Source of the DNA: an uncultured Sphingomonadales bacterium
GTDB taxonomy: Bacteria > Pseudomonadota > Alphaproteobacteria > Sphingomonadales > Sphingomonadaceae
Reading direction: 5' to 3'
Length of the DNA stretch: 37,031 bases
Assembly: GCA_937870585.1 (NCBI GenBank)
Contig: CALMZE010000132.1
Location: 1 to 37,031 of the forward strand
Positions 25,461-33,275 of this stretch are shown here, in pieces (within the stretch, counting starts at the first letter, position 1; each line of letters begins with the position of its first letter). A model generated the notes under the pieces. It ran no database searches. It was not told the origin of the DNA and saw only the letters and a list, made by a program, of their open reading frames with translations. The translations under genes were made by a program, and so were the position numbers.

Positions 25461-26219
25461 ATGAAGATGCGAGATCTGGAAGCTGCTACCGGCGTGAACC
25501 GTGAAACGATCCGCGTCTATTTTCGCCATGGGCTGCTGCCGGAACCCAACCGGCCCAAACCCAATGTGGCCGATTATGATGACGGCCATGTGCGTGCGAT
25601 CATCGCCGTGCGCGATCTGCAGAAGAATAACGGGCTGACCCTCAAGCAGATCGGCAATGTGCTGAGTGGGGAGACCGACGACCGCCAGGTGGAGGCGACC
25701 GCTTTTGCCAATCTGGAAGCGCTTGTGGCGACGCGCGTGGGGCTGGATGATCGGCAGGTGATGCTGTCTTCCTTGCTGAAAGTCTGGCCCAAGGCCGCCG
25801 ATGATGCCGAAGAGTTTGAGAAAATGGGGCTGATCAGCATCATCCGCGGGCGCAAAGGCCCGGCGTTGAGCGTGACCGATAGTCGCATTGTCACCATCTG
25901 GCAGGAAATGCGCGCGGCGGGTTATACCGAGGAAAATGGCTTTCCGCCGAGCATTTTGGCCTTTTACAAGGAACCGGCGGAAACCATCGCGGCGCAGGAA
26001 TCAGGCCGGTTCATGGAGGCAATGGGTGACAAATGGTCGGCCGAAGATGCCGCAGTCTTGTTCCAGCATGGCATCCGGTTGATGATCGACTTTTTCGGGC
26101 TGCTCCGCATCAAGGCGCTGATGCGCAACATCCATTTCGATTCGCCTGCGTCCGCTCAGGCAAAGCCCCGTTCTGCGAAAGTGAAGGGTCCACCAAGGAA
26201 GGCCGGAAAGCCCGCCTGA
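25461..26219 (+). CDS. MerR-family transcriptional regulator
   Basis: This 252-aa protein has a canonical MerR DNA-binding head: MRDLEAATGVNRETIRVYFR, HGLLPEPNRPKP and GLTLKQIGNVLSG (residues 1-70). The remaining 150 residues look like a helical effector domain, and a basic low-complexity tail (SAKVKGPPRKAGKPA) ends it. There is no cysteine in the protein, so it cannot be a thiolate metal or redox sensor; an organic ligand is likely. It diverges from the hydroxylase gene. Its last 64 bp overlap the end of the converging crotonase gene. Confidence 0.85.
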   Translation: MKMRDLEAATGVNRETIRVYFRHGLLPEPNRPKPNVADYDDGHVRAIIAVRDLQKNNGLTLKQIGNVLSGETDDRQVEATAFANLEALVATRVGLDDRQVMLSSLLKVWPKAADDAEEFEKMGLISIIRGRKGPALSVTDSRIVTIWQEMRAAGYTEENGFPPSILAFYKEPAETIAAQESGRFMEAMGDKWSAEDAAVLFQHGIRLMIDFFGLLRIKALMRNIHFDSPASAQAKPRSAKVKGPPRKAGKPA

Positions 26220-27301
26220 GCCACGCAGGCATAATCGGCCATGCGCTTTTCTTGCGACGACAGGGTCGCAGCCAGCGGGGCGACAGCGGCGCTGATGGCG
26301 TGGAGGGTGGCTTCATCCGCTGTGTCTCCCGCTACCGCCTGTGCTGCTGCGACGATGTCGGGAATGGCAGCGGGCAAAGCCTCTTTACGTGCGGCGCGCT
26401 CATAATCGGTTTTACCGAGAAAGAGCGTCTGGATCATGTTCCGCGGCTCTGGGCGCTGGATGAGTGCGGCGAAGATCGCCATCTCGCTGCGGATCGCCCC
26501 TTCGAAGCCTTGCGGCAGGCCAAACTCCACGCAATCGAGGATGGCGGTGATCGCCGGATTGTGCGGATCGGCGGCGGCGCGACGCTCCGCCTGCATGGGC
26601 GTGATCGCGGGGGACTGCCAACCTGCGCGATCCCAGGGCTGGGCGGCATTCTGCGCGGATAGCAGCCAAGCCTCTGCCCGGGCAACCTCCTCTCCCGCCG
26701 GAGCGAGCTCATGCACCAGCCCCGCATCCAGCGCCGCCTGACCCGACAAGCGCCCGCCGTCGAGCAGGATCGGGAACGCGATATCCACGCCCACAAGGCG
26801 CGGCAGGCGCTGCGTGCCCCCGGCCCCCGGTAACAGGCCGACCAGCGACTCTGGCAGGCCCATGCCGACCTTGGGATCATCCACCAGCACCCGGTAATGC
26901 GCGCCAAGCGCCAATTCGCACCCTCCGCCTAGCGCCAACCCGGCAATGGCCGCAGCCACCGGCTTGCCTGCGGTCTCCAGCGCGCGAATCGCTTTGGAGA
27001 GCGGGAAGAAATTATCGAATGCCACGTTGAAGCGGTCGCGCGGTTTGGCCTCCATGATCATATCGTATGCAACGCCCAATTCGGTCAGGTCTGCGCCTGC
27101 ACAAAAGGCATTGGCCTTGCCGGAGCGGATCAGCACGCCCTTCACGTCCGCTTCGGCCAGCCACGCAGCAAAGGTCGCCAGCTCATGGATCGCTGCGTTG
27201 GAGAAGACATTCATCGTCCGGTCCGGGCAATCGAACACCAAATGGATGAGACCGTTGGATTGGGCTTCCACGCGGAACTGGGTGAGGGCGGGCAGGCTCA
27301 T
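26156..27301 (-). CDS. Enoyl-CoA hydratase/isomerase family protein with FadJ-like tail
   Basis: This 381-aa crotonase has an N-terminal NGLIHLVFDCPDRTMN, the oxyanion pieces FCAGADLTEL and IAGLALGGGCELALGAHYRV, then PESLVGLLPGAGGTQRLPRL with the catalytic Glu. It continues past the usual 260 aa into a helical region and ends in CVAQAGFPAFLGGPF. That ending resembles the C-terminal end of multifunctional FadB/FadJ proteins, but the dehydrogenase nucleotide-binding domain is absent. It likely hydrates an enoyl-CoA in the catabolic locus. Its ATG overlaps the ligase stop (ATGA, 27298-27301). Confidence 0.82.
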   Translation of the reverse strand: MSLPALTQFRVEAQSNGLIHLVFDCPDRTMNVFSNAAIHELATFAAWLAEADVKGVLIRSGKANAFCAGADLTELGVAYDMIMEAKPRDRFNVAFDNFFPLSKAIRALETAGKPVAAAIAGLALGGGCELALGAHYRVLVDDPKVGMGLPESLVGLLPGAGGTQRLPRLVGVDIAFPILLDGGRLSGQAALDAGLVHELAPAGEEVARAEAWLLSAQNAAQPWDRAGWQSPAITPMQAERRAAADPHNPAITAILDCVEFGLPQGFEGAIRSEMAIFAALIQRPEPRNMIQTLFLGKTDYERAARKEALPAAIPDIVAAAQAVAGDTADEATLHAISAAVAPLAATLSSQEKRMADYACVAQAGFPAFLGGPFTFAERGFA

Positions 27302-28674
27302 GCGGGGCTCCGGATTTTGCGAAATTTGCCCGCATCATCGCGGACGGGGGAAGATTGCAGCGTCAGGCTGCGCGGATGCTTCTGGCGGGATAGCCAAGGC
27401 GCGAGAAAGGCAGACAGGTCGTCAACGGTCAGGGCCTCACCCGTTTCAATCACGGCATGGACAACTTCGCCCAGATCGGCATCGGCCAAGCCATAGACTG
27501 CGCAGGATCCCACGCGCGGATGACGCAAAATAGCGGCCTCCACTTCGGCGGGCCAGATGTTGACCCCGCCTGAAATGATCAGATCGCTGCGCCGGTCTGA
27601 CAGGAAGAGGTAACCTTCCGCATCGACATGGCCGATGTCGCCCACCGACTCCCAGCCATCCGATGTCGCGCGGCGGTCTGCGCCCAGATACTGATAGCTT
27701 GATCCCGGACCGCCCGGCGGCATGGCGAACACTTCGCCCTCTGTGCCCGGTGGCACCTCTAGCCCGGCCTCGTCCAATATGCGCAACTGCGCGCCGCCGA
27801 TGGGCCTGCCAACCGAGCCGGGGCGTTTGAGCCATTCGCGCCCGCCGATCCAGCAGCGCACGAGCCCTTCGGTCGCTCCATAGACCTCCCAGATATGATC
27901 CGGCCCCAGCCAGTCGATCCATGCCTCTTTCAGCCAGCGCGCCATCGGTGCTGCGGTGTGGACGACCATGGCCCAGCTGGAAAGATCGAGACTGTCGCGC
28001 GACACATCGGGCAGCGTCATGATCCGGTGCATCATCGTGGGCACCATCATCGCCCAGGCCGCCCGTTCGCGCGCGATCAGTTGCAACGCAGAAATCGCAT
28101 CGAACCGGTCCATCGTGATGACGGCGCAGCCTTTCCATAGCGCAAACACCGCCGCGCTGAACGGGGCGTTATGGTAGAGCGGGCCGGGCACCAGCACTGG
28201 TTGGCCTTCAGGGATACCGATGAAATCCATTCCGCTTGCAAAGCCCGCCGGACGACCATCGACAATCACCTTGGGCGTGCCTGTGCTGCCGCCGCTGGTG
28301 CAGGCTTTCCATGAGGCTGCGATGTGAAGTGCGGGGAGGTCCACGCCTTCACCCGGCTCGGTTTCCGCCGCGACGAACAGCCGCGGCTGCATGACGGCAA
28401 GGATCGCATCCCGCTCAAAATCAGGCAGCTTGCCCGAGATCGGCGCGGGTGTGGCTCCGGCTTTGTAGATGCCGAACGTCAGCGCGAGGAATTCCGGGCC
28501 ATTCGGGCGGCTGAACGAGACGAGATCGTCAGGCACCACGCCTTGCGCTACGAGCCAACCTGCCCAGTCTGAGGAGCGGGCGTCCAGCTGTGCGAACGTC
28601 CAGCGCTGATCACCATGGATCAGCGCGAGGGCTTCACCAGGGTGACGCGACAAGGCTGTGGCGAGGGGGAGCAT
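27298..28674 (-). CDS. AMP-forming acyl-CoA ligase
   Basis: This 458-aa ANL enzyme has a P-loop with CTSGGSTGTPKVIVDG, EVYGATEGLVRCWIGG, DGWESVGDIGHVDAEGYLF, SDRRSDLIISGGVNIWPAEV and a C-terminal DDAGKFRKIRSPA carrying the catalytic-type Lys. It is short for the family, with a compact N-terminal domain. ATG 28674 is chosen because GGAGG lies 8 bases before it; the longer frame to 28737 translates the neighbouring repeat (PFDKLRANG). It probably activates the carboxylic acid substrate of the locus, the role AliA has in cyclohexanecarboxylate degradation. Confidence 0.85.
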   Translation of the reverse strand: MLPLATALSRHPGEALALIHGDQRWTFAQLDARSSDWAGWLVAQGVVPDDLVSFSRPNGPEFLALTFGIYKAGATPAPISGKLPDFERDAILAVMQPRLFVAAETEPGEGVDLPALHIAASWKACTSGGSTGTPKVIVDGRPAGFASGMDFIGIPEGQPVLVPGPLYHNAPFSAAVFALWKGCAVITMDRFDAISALQLIARERAAWAMMVPTMMHRIMTLPDVSRDSLDLSSWAMVVHTAAPMARWLKEAWIDWLGPDHIWEVYGATEGLVRCWIGGREWLKRPGSVGRPIGGAQLRILDEAGLEVPPGTEGEVFAMPPGGPGSSYQYLGADRRATSDGWESVGDIGHVDAEGYLFLSDRRSDLIISGGVNIWPAEVEAAILRHPRVGSCAVYGLADADLGEVVHAVIETGEALTVDDLSAFLAPWLSRQKHPRSLTLQSSPVRDDAGKFRKIRSPA

Positions 28675-28690
28675 GGAACTTACCTCCACA

Positions 28691-28781
28691 CCGTTCGCCC
28701 TGAGTTTGTCGAAGGGCTGCCCTTCTTCGAAAACCATGGCGCACAGAAAAGACAGTGCTTCGACAGGCTCAGCACGAACGG
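28691..28781. repeat. Inverted pair of REP-like elements (family A)
   Basis: The left copy CCGTTCGCCCTGAGTTTGTC begins at 28691; the inverted partner (CTTCGACAGGCTCAGCACGA...) ends at 28781. It fills most of the 129-bp gap between the BKACE and CoA-ligase genes of the leftward operon. Confidence 0.85.
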
Positions 28782-28803
28782 AATTTGAGCGTTAGCCATT
28801 GTG

Positions 28804-29727
28804 TTAAAACGCCACCTTGTCCCCGCCCTTCAGCGCCAAAATCTCGCGCGCTTCATCGGGCGTTGCGATCTCCAGCCCCAGCCCTTCGATGATCTGGCGG
28901 ACGCGTGTTACTTGCTCAGCATTGGTCTTCGCCAATTGCCCCCGCCCAAGCCAGAGCGAGTCTTCCAGCCCGACGCGGACATGCCCGCCCATCGCCGCAG
29001 CCATCGCCGCCACCTTCATCTGCGCGGCACCCGCTGCCAGCACAGACCAGCGATACTTGTCGCCAAACAGCCGGTCTGCCGTGCGCTTCATGTGCAGCAC
29101 TTCATCGGGGTGCGATCCGATACCGCCGAGCAGACCAAAGCAGGTCTGGATGAAGAGCGGCCCCTGTACCAATCCCTCACGCCAGAAATAATGGAGGTTG
29201 TGCAGATGCGCCGTGTCATAGCATTCAAATTCGTAACGTGTGCCGGTCTTGTTCAGCGTGTCGAGCGCATAGCGGATATCCATGAAGCTGTTGCGGAACA
29301 CCAGATCATGGCTGCCTTCCAGCATCTCCGGCTCCCAGGCGTGCTTCCATTCGCGATCTTTCTTGAGCATCGGGAACAGGCCGAAATTCATCGACCCCAT
29401 GTTGAGGCTCGCGACCTCGGGCTGCCATGTTTCTGCGGGCTTCACGCGATATTCGACCGGCATATAGGGCGACGCGCCGGTGGTGATGTTCACCACCACG
29501 TTGGAGCTTTGCTTGATCACCTTCAGGAAGGGCTCGAAATCCTCCGGCGTGTGGACGGGATGCCCATCCTCCGGATCGCGTGCGTGAAGGTGGACAATCG
29601 CAGCGCCAGCTTCGGCGGCCCCTAGCGCGCTTTCGGCAATCTCCGCAGGCGTCACCGGCAGATAGGGCGACATGCTCGGCGTATGGATCGAGCCGGTGAC
29701 AGCGCAGCTGATGATGACCTTGCTCAT
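28804..29727 (-). CDS. BKACE-family (DUF849) beta-keto acid cleavage enzyme
   Basis: This 307-aa TIM-barrel enzyme of the 3-keto-5-aminohexanoate cleavage family condenses a beta-keto acid with acetyl-CoA to give acetoacetate and a new CoA ester. The start (KVIISCAVTGSIHTPSMSPYLPVTP) is typical. The zinc-binding HLHARDP gives H46 and H48, at the positions known for Kce, and ECYDTAHL and GLEDSLWLGRG are the other conserved blocks. The actual substrate varies across this large family. It follows the BadI-like gene by 13 bp, which suggests it acts on a keto acid from the same pathway. Confidence 0.88.
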   Translation of the reverse strand: MSKVIISCAVTGSIHTPSMSPYLPVTPAEIAESALGAAEAGAAIVHLHARDPEDGHPVHTPEDFEPFLKVIKQSSNVVVNITTGASPYMPVEYRVKPAETWQPEVASLNMGSMNFGLFPMLKKDREWKHAWEPEMLEGSHDLVFRNSFMDIRYALDTLNKTGTRYEFECYDTAHLHNLHYFWREGLVQGPLFIQTCFGLLGGIGSHPDEVLHMKRTADRLFGDKYRWSVLAAGAAQMKVAAMAAAMGGHVRVGLEDSLWLGRGQLAKTNAEQVTRVRQIIEGLGLEIATPDEAREILALKGGDKVAF

Positions 29728-29740
29728 TTCAGCGGCCTCC

Positions 29741-30535
29741 TCACTTCACATATTTGTGGAAGTCGGGCGTTCGGCGTTCTTGGAAGGCACGCATCCCTTC
29801 CTTCGACTCTTCGGTGTCATAATAGAGCTTCACCGCGTTCAGTGAGAGCATGGAAATGCCGCGAATATTGTCGCTATCCGCATTAAACGAGCGCTTGGCG
29901 AGGGCGAGCGCAGTCGGCGAGCGTTCGCCCAGCGTCTGCGTCCAGGCGTTCACGGCATCGTCCAGTTCGGCTGCGGGGACGACCTTGTTGACCAGCCCCA
30001 TCTCCATCGCCTGCTGAGCCGTGTACTGCTCATTGAGATACCACATTTCGCGCGCCTTCTTGTCGCCGACGATGCGCGCGAGATAGGCGGTGCCCCAACC
30101 GGCATCGACCGAACCCACCTTGGGGCCGACTTGCCCGAGCTTGGCGGTATCTGCCGCGATGGAGAGATCGCACAGCGTCGCAAACACATTGCCGCCACCA
30201 ATCGCAAAGCCGTTGATGCGGGCGATAACGGGCTTGGGAATATCGCGGATGATCGACTGGAATTCGTCGATGGGCAGGCCGACGATGCCGCGCCCGTCAT
30301 ATTGGCCATCCTTGGCGCTCTGGTCACCACCGGTGCAAAAGGCCTTGTCGCCAGCACCAGTGAGGACGATGCTGGAGACGCCCTTATCGTCCGCAGCCAG
30401 CTTGAACGCGGCGATCAGTTCCTCGATCGTCTGCGCGCGGAAGGCGTTGTAGAGCTTGGGGCGGTTGATGATGACCCAGGCCGCGCGACCGCGGACTTCA
30501 TACAGGACATCTTCGAAACTGGTGGGGTCGATCAT
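29741..30535 (-). CDS. badI: 2-Ketocyclohexanecarboxyl-CoA hydrolase-like (BadI)
   Basis: This 264-aa crotonase is far closer to BadI/MenB than to ordinary hydratases: FEDVLYEVRGRAAWVIINRP, AFCTGGDQSAKDGQYDGRG, VGLPIDEF, IPKPVIARINGFAIGGGNV, LGQVGPKVGSVDAGWGTAYL and KLYYDTEESKEGMRAFQE. R. palustris BadI (260 aa) opens the ring of 2-ketocyclohexanecarboxyl-CoA hydrolytically to pimeloyl-CoA. I infer the same or a substituted alicyclic ring here. ATG 30535, with GGAG seven bases upstream, is chosen; the longer frame up to 30643 reads a repeat. The neighbouring BadH-like gene supplies the expected substrate. Confidence 0.85.
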   Translation of the reverse strand: MIDPTSFEDVLYEVRGRAAWVIINRPKLYNAFRAQTIEELIAAFKLAADDKGVSSIVLTGAGDKAFCTGGDQSAKDGQYDGRGIVGLPIDEFQSIIRDIPKPVIARINGFAIGGGNVFATLCDLSIAADTAKLGQVGPKVGSVDAGWGTAYLARIVGDKKAREMWYLNEQYTAQQAMEMGLVNKVVPAAELDDAVNAWTQTLGERSPTALALAKRSFNADSDNIRGISMLSLNAVKLYYDTEESKEGMRAFQERRTPDFHKYVK

Positions 30536-30550
30536 GGGGGGTCTCCAATT

Positions 30551-30645
30551 CGTGCTCCGGCGAAGGCCGGAGCCCAGGTCGGTTGGGTGCAATTGTCGGT
30601 CGTGGCGCATATCTGTCCACGGCTCCGGCCTGCGCCGGAGCACAA
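30551..30645. repeat. Inverted pair of REP-like elements (family B)
   Basis: Two hairpin-forming units are inverted to each other: CGTGCTCCGGCGAAGGCCGG starting at 30551, and GGCTCCGGCCTGCGCCGGAG starting at 30621. Each has a stem GCTCCGG/CCGGAGC. It is unrelated in sequence to family A and sits between the BadH-like and BadI-like genes. Confidence 0.88.
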
Positions 30646-30650
30646 GCTTG

Positions 30651-31409
30651 TCAAATCATGTTCATTCCGCCCGCGACAGACACCGTCTGCCCGGTCATGA
30701 AGCTCGCATCGTCTGAAGCGAGGAAGGCGACGATGCCGCCATAATCCTCGATCTCGCCCATACGCTTCAGGGGAATGCCGCGTACCATGGCGTCTTTCCA
30801 CTTCACCGCCGCTTCGCCTTCGCCCAGCACGCCCGCCATCATCGGCGTGTTGGTGGGGCCGGGGCAGACGACGTTCAAAAGCACATTGTTGCGCGCCAGT
30901 TCGCGCGCGACCGATTTGGTGAAGGCAATCACGCCGCCCTTGCACGCTGAATAGACCGCTTCGGTGCTGGTGCCGACGCGCGCCGCGTCTGACGCGATGT
31001 TGATGATGCGCCCGCCGCCGCGCGCCACCATCAGCGGGGCGACAATGTGATGCGTGTTCAAGGGGCCGTAGAGGTTGATCGCAATGATCTTGTCCCACAA
31101 CGGCTTGTCCGTCTGGAGGAAGTTTTTCGGCAGATCCCAGCCCGCATTGTTGACCAGCGCCCAGATCGGGCCGAGATCGGCCTCAACCGCATCCACAGCC
31201 GCCTTGATCGCGTCATAATCGGTGACATCGACTGTGTAGGTCTTCACAGTCGCGGCACCGGCGAGCTTTTCGGTCTCGGCCCCTGCCTCCGGGTTCATGT
31301 CGAACAGCGCGACCTTGCAGCCCTCTTCGGCGAGGCGCAGCGCGATGCCGCGCCCGATCCCTTGCCCGCCACCGGTTACGATGGCCACCTTGTCCTTCAA
31401 TCCACGCAA
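30651..31409 (-). CDS. badH: 2-Hydroxycyclohexanecarboxyl-CoA dehydrogenase-like SDR (BadH)
   Basis: This 252-aa short-chain dehydrogenase has a Rossmann motif TGGGQGIGRG, NNAGWDLPKNF and NIASDAARVGTSTEAVYSACKGG (Ser/Tyr/Lys catalytic set, YSACK), then NVVCPGPTNTPMM and TGQTVSVAGG. The segment INIASDAARVG(T/S)S(T/G)EAVY(S/A)ACKGG is shared with R. palustris BadH, which oxidises 2-hydroxycyclohexanecarboxyl-CoA with NAD+. Next to a BadI homologue the assignment is strong; a related alicyclic beta-hydroxyacyl-CoA could be the actual substrate. It starts 17 bp after the MarR stop. Confidence 0.82.
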   Translation of the reverse strand: MRGLKDKVAIVTGGGQGIGRGIALRLAEEGCKVALFDMNPEAGAETEKLAGAATVKTYTVDVTDYDAIKAAVDAVEADLGPIWALVNNAGWDLPKNFLQTDKPLWDKIIAINLYGPLNTHHIVAPLMVARGGGRIINIASDAARVGTSTEAVYSACKGGVIAFTKSVARELARNNVLLNVVCPGPTNTPMMAGVLGEGEAAVKWKDAMVRGIPLKRMGEIEDYGGIVAFLASDDASFMTGQTVSVAGGMNMI

Positions 31410-31426
31410 CGCCTGTCTCCTGAAAG

Positions 31427-31987
31427 CTAATCGAGTAAGTTGATCTCCGCCCGGTCATCATCGGCCTCATCGGCATCGACCATTTCGAGCAACGTGTTTT
31501 TAAGAGCGAGCAATGTTTCCGCCGCGTGATCCAGATCCTTTTCGGGAATCCGGCTCAGAATGCCGAGTTCGACCTGCTCCACCGTTTCGCGGATGGTCGA
31601 GATCAGCTTCGCGCCCGACTTGGTGAGATAGACGCGGCGGGCGCGGCCATCATTGGGGTCGGCACGGCGTTCGACGAGGCCGCTCGCTTCCATCCGGTCC
31701 AGCAGCCCGCCAATCGCGACCTTGGTGAGGTCCAGATCGGCAGCAAGCGCGGTCTGTGTCATCCCGTCGCGGCGCGAAAGGAAAGCGAGCACCCACCATT
31801 GCGAGCGGGTGATGCCGAGCGGTTTCAGGGCGCGGTCCACCACGATGCGGCGCAGGCGCGACACATCATGGATCAGAAAGCCGAAGCGCAGGCTGGAGTT
31901 GAGGTCTTTTTGCACGGGTTTACCTTCGAGTTGCGTGGAACGCCCCTCTTTCGGCAATTCGTCCAGAATTTCCAGCCCCAGCGTCAT
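31427..31987 (-). CDS. MarR-family regulator (BadR-like position)
   Basis: This 186-aa winged-helix protein has LRRIVVDRALKPLGITRSQW, the recognition helix QTALAADLDLTKVAIGGLLD, the wing VERRADPNDGRARRVYLT and an acidic C-terminal tail. It is embedded in the leftward catabolic operon, three bases after the acyl-CoA dehydrogenase stop, so it is probably autoregulated. In R. palustris the MarR protein BadR represses the alicyclic genes until a cyclohexene-carboxyl-CoA binds. The same logic is proposed here; I have no direct evidence for its ligand. Confidence 0.87.
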   Translation of the reverse strand: MTLGLEILDELPKEGRSTQLEGKPVQKDLNSSLRFGFLIHDVSRLRRIVVDRALKPLGITRSQWWVLAFLSRRDGMTQTALAADLDLTKVAIGGLLDRMEASGLVERRADPNDGRARRVYLTKSGAKLISTIRETVEQVELGILSRIPEKDLDHAAETLLALKNTLLEMVDADEADDDRAEINLLD

Positions 31988-31990
31988 GGA

Positions 31991-33160
31991 TCAGGCCGCT
32001 TTCCGGCCTTTGAGACGCCCCTTGAACATCTCACGACTGATAATCGTCTTCATCACTTCAATAGAGCCGCCCGCGATTTTCACGATGCGCGCATCGGCAT
32101 AGGCGCGGCAGATGGGATATTCCCACATATAGCCCCAGCCGCCGAAGAGTTGCAGGCACTTGTCCGCCGCTTCGCAGTGGAGTTCGGATGTCACCATCTT
32201 GGCCATGGCCGCATCAACCGGATCGAGCTTGCCCGCCATGAAGAGCTCGATGCACTTGTCCGTAAAGACGCGCGCCATCACTGAGCGCGCCTTGAGGTCA
32301 GCGAGCACAAATTGCGTATTTTGGAAGTCGGCAATCGTCTGATCGAACGCGGCCCGCTCGGCAGTATAGTCGACCGTCCATTCGAGCATGGTTTCCACCA
32401 CCGTCGCGGAGCGGATCGCTTGCGCCAGCCGCTCCTGTGGCAGCTTGCCCATCATCACGCCAAAACCACCGCCTTCGCTGCCCAGCATGTTGGAGGCCGG
32501 AATGCGGACATTTTCAAAGAAGAGTTCGGACGTATCCTGCCCCTTCATTCCCAGCTTTTCGAGGTTGCGACCACGCCGGAAGCCGGGACGATCCCCTTCC
32601 ACCAGAAACAGCGTGACGCCCTTCGCGCCTGCTGCGCTGTCAGTCTTGGTGGCGAGCACCAAAATGTCGCACATCTGGCCGTTGGAGATGAACACCTTCT
32701 GCCCGTCGATTACGAACTCGTCGCCATCCCGCACGGCCTTGGTGCGGATGGCTTTGAGGTCAGACCCAGCGTGCGGTTCAGTCATGCCGAGCGATCCAAT
32801 CGCCTCGCCCTTGACCATCTTGGGCAGCCATTTCGCCTTCTGCTCAGGCGTGCCGTGGGTGAGGATATAGGTGGCAACCAGATCGGTGTGGATCAGAAAA
32901 CCCGGCGCGCTGGCCCCGACCCGCCACAATTCCTCGAACACAATCACGTCGAACAGATAATCGAGCCCCAACCCGCCATATTCTTCTGGAACCGTGCAGC
33001 AGAGCAGGCCCGCTGCGCCCGCCTTGAGCCACAGCTCGCGCGGCACGCAGCCATCATGCTCCCACTGCGCGTGGAACGGTACAACTTCCTTTTCCATGAA
33101 GCGGCGGACGGTCTCCCGCCACATGTTGTGCTCATCGTTGAAGAGGCTGCGCTCGATCAT
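31991..33160 (-). CDS. Acyl-CoA dehydrogenase
   Basis: This 389-aa FAD enzyme has an N-terminal helical domain (WRETVRRFMEKEVVPF), the flavin/substrate loop GSLGMTEPHAGSDLKAIRT and FISNGQMCD. The C-terminal domain carries LPQERLAQAI, LQLFGGWGYMWEYPICR and YADARIVKIAGGSIEVMKT. The usual catalytic Glu of medium-chain enzymes near the C-terminus is Gly (IAGGSIE). The helix VVETMLEWT carries a Glu in the place used by long-chain and isovaleryl enzymes, so the latter mechanism is likely. In the operon it could make the alpha,beta-alkene, as AliB does for cyclohexanecarboxyl-CoA. Confidence 0.88.
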   Translation of the reverse strand: MIERSLFNDEHNMWRETVRRFMEKEVVPFHAQWEHDGCVPRELWLKAGAAGLLCCTVPEEYGGLGLDYLFDVIVFEELWRVGASAPGFLIHTDLVATYILTHGTPEQKAKWLPKMVKGEAIGSLGMTEPHAGSDLKAIRTKAVRDGDEFVIDGQKVFISNGQMCDILVLATKTDSAAGAKGVTLFLVEGDRPGFRRGRNLEKLGMKGQDTSELFFENVRIPASNMLGSEGGGFGVMMGKLPQERLAQAIRSATVVETMLEWTVDYTAERAAFDQTIADFQNTQFVLADLKARSVMARVFTDKCIELFMAGKLDPVDAAMAKMVTSELHCEAADKCLQLFGGWGYMWEYPICRAYADARIVKIAGGSIEVMKTIISREMFKGRLKGRKAA

Positions 33161-33188
33161 GCCCGGTTTACCTTGTTAAAACCCGCCG

Positions 33189-33266
33189 CGTCGTTCCCGC
33201 GAAGGCGGGAACCCATGATCATCGGCGTTGAAGGGAGATGGATTCCCGCCTTCGCGGGAATGACGG
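33189..33266. repeat. Inverted pair of REP-like elements (family C)
   Basis: CGTCGTTCCCGCGAAGGCGG (from 33189) and its inverted partner ATTCCCGCCTTCGCGGGAATGA (ending near 33266) form two hairpins around about 25 bp of spacer. This core (TTCCCGCGAAGGCGGGAA) is a common dispersed repeat in sphingomonads. It lies between the DECR-like and acyl-CoA dehydrogenase genes. Confidence 0.88.
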
Positions 33267-33275
33267 AAAGTGGGT

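Noticed and set aside
28675-28737. N-terminal extension of the second CoA ligase
   Set aside because: It contains PFDKLRANG, a typical translation of the family A repeat; ATG 28674 has a good ribosome site.
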